DNA of 40,919 nt, taken from Bacillota bacterium (GTDB lineage: Bacteria; Bacillota; Clostridia; Christensenellales; Aristaeellaceae). Below the pieces are notes generated by a model, which saw only the letters and a list, made by a program, of their open reading frames with translations, was not told the origin of the DNA and did no database searches. This document shows, one piece after another, positions 40,867-40,919 of this stretch; positions within the stretch are counted from its first letter, which is position 1; each line of letters opens with the position of its first letter. Made by a program: the position numbers and the translations under genes. Location of the stretch: positions 1 through 40,919 of the forward strand of contig JAEWSC010000033.1 of the NCBI GenBank assembly GCA_023398575.1. Direction: 5' to 3'.

Positions 40867-40919
40867 ATGCTCCCGGTAGTTTGTCAAAAGCCGCGGCGGA
40901 CCTTGCGGGCGAAATATGG
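40867..40919 (+). CDS. Start of a further gene, possibly the ABC permease (runs off the window)
   Basis: ATG 40867 with GGAGG 9 bases upstream opens a frame (MLPVVCQKPRRTLRAKYG) that is still open at the window end. Only 17 full codons are visible. A permease is suggested by position alone; the basic start fits a cytoplasmic N-terminus. Confidence 0.4.
   Translation, partial: MLPVVCQKPRRTLRAKY

Overview
The window looks like a chromosomal segment of a low- to mid-GC Firmicute, most likely a gut-type clostridium. The clues are a clpB gene behind a consensus CtsR operator, AGGAGG-type ribosome binding sites, LacI-controlled sugar uptake, DeoR and GNAT genes, and an Amidase_6 protein. The two ends (about 1-3.3 kb and 32.1-40.9 kb) read as ordinary chromosome. 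They hold a truncated LacI regulator facing a GH42-like glycosidase, tRNA-Thr(GGT), clpB, a putative amidase, a GNAT protein, a DeoR regulator, an inositol-monophosphatase-family enzyme co-transcribed with a LacI regulator, and a divergent sugar-binding protein with operators around its promoter.

Between tRNA-Thr and clpB (about 3.3-32.06 kb) lies a visibly AT-richer accessory island. At the tRNA end there is the catalytic end of a tyrosine recombinase fused to a secreted-protein N-terminus. Insertion-sequence relics (IS481-like, IS256, IS3) sit at both ends. A 20-bp exact direct repeat lies just downstream of the tRNA and just upstream of clpB. The cargo is for making, exporting and modifying a cell-surface polymer.

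The plus-strand arm (5.5-10.5 kb) is a decayed dTDP-L-rhamnose operon. rmlA and rmlB are intact, rmlC has a frameshift and a nonsense codon, and rmlD has frameshifts and is cut off by an intact IS256-family element. Beyond the element is the tail of a polytopic membrane protein. The minus-strand arm has two likely transcription units. The first (29.3 to 19.4 kb, from a TTGACA-16-TATAAT promoter) encodes a hexapeptide acyltransferase, three large glycosyltransferases (GT2, methyltransferase-like/GT2/GT4, GT8/GT2), a DegT aminotransferase that could use the RmlB product, and a Wzm/Wzt-type ABC exporter whose permease carries an extra outer domain. The second (18.99 to 10.6 kb) encodes an LtaS-shaped sulfatase-superfamily protein, a secreted protein with a duplicated domain, a YidC insertase fused to a TagB/TagF-like glycerophosphotransferase, a small membrane protein, a three-domain nucleotidyltransferase/cytidylyltransferase/PEP mutase, and a probable phosphonoacetaldehyde reductase.

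The most interesting inference is that the second unit makes, activates and attaches a phosphonate (perhaps 2-hydroxyethylphosphonate via a CMP-activated intermediate) to a surface glycopolymer, with a YidC-anchored transferase as its unusual core. Phosphonopyruvate decarboxylase is not in the window, so the pathway as seen is incomplete. All functions are read from sequence motifs and family knowledge; no database search was run.
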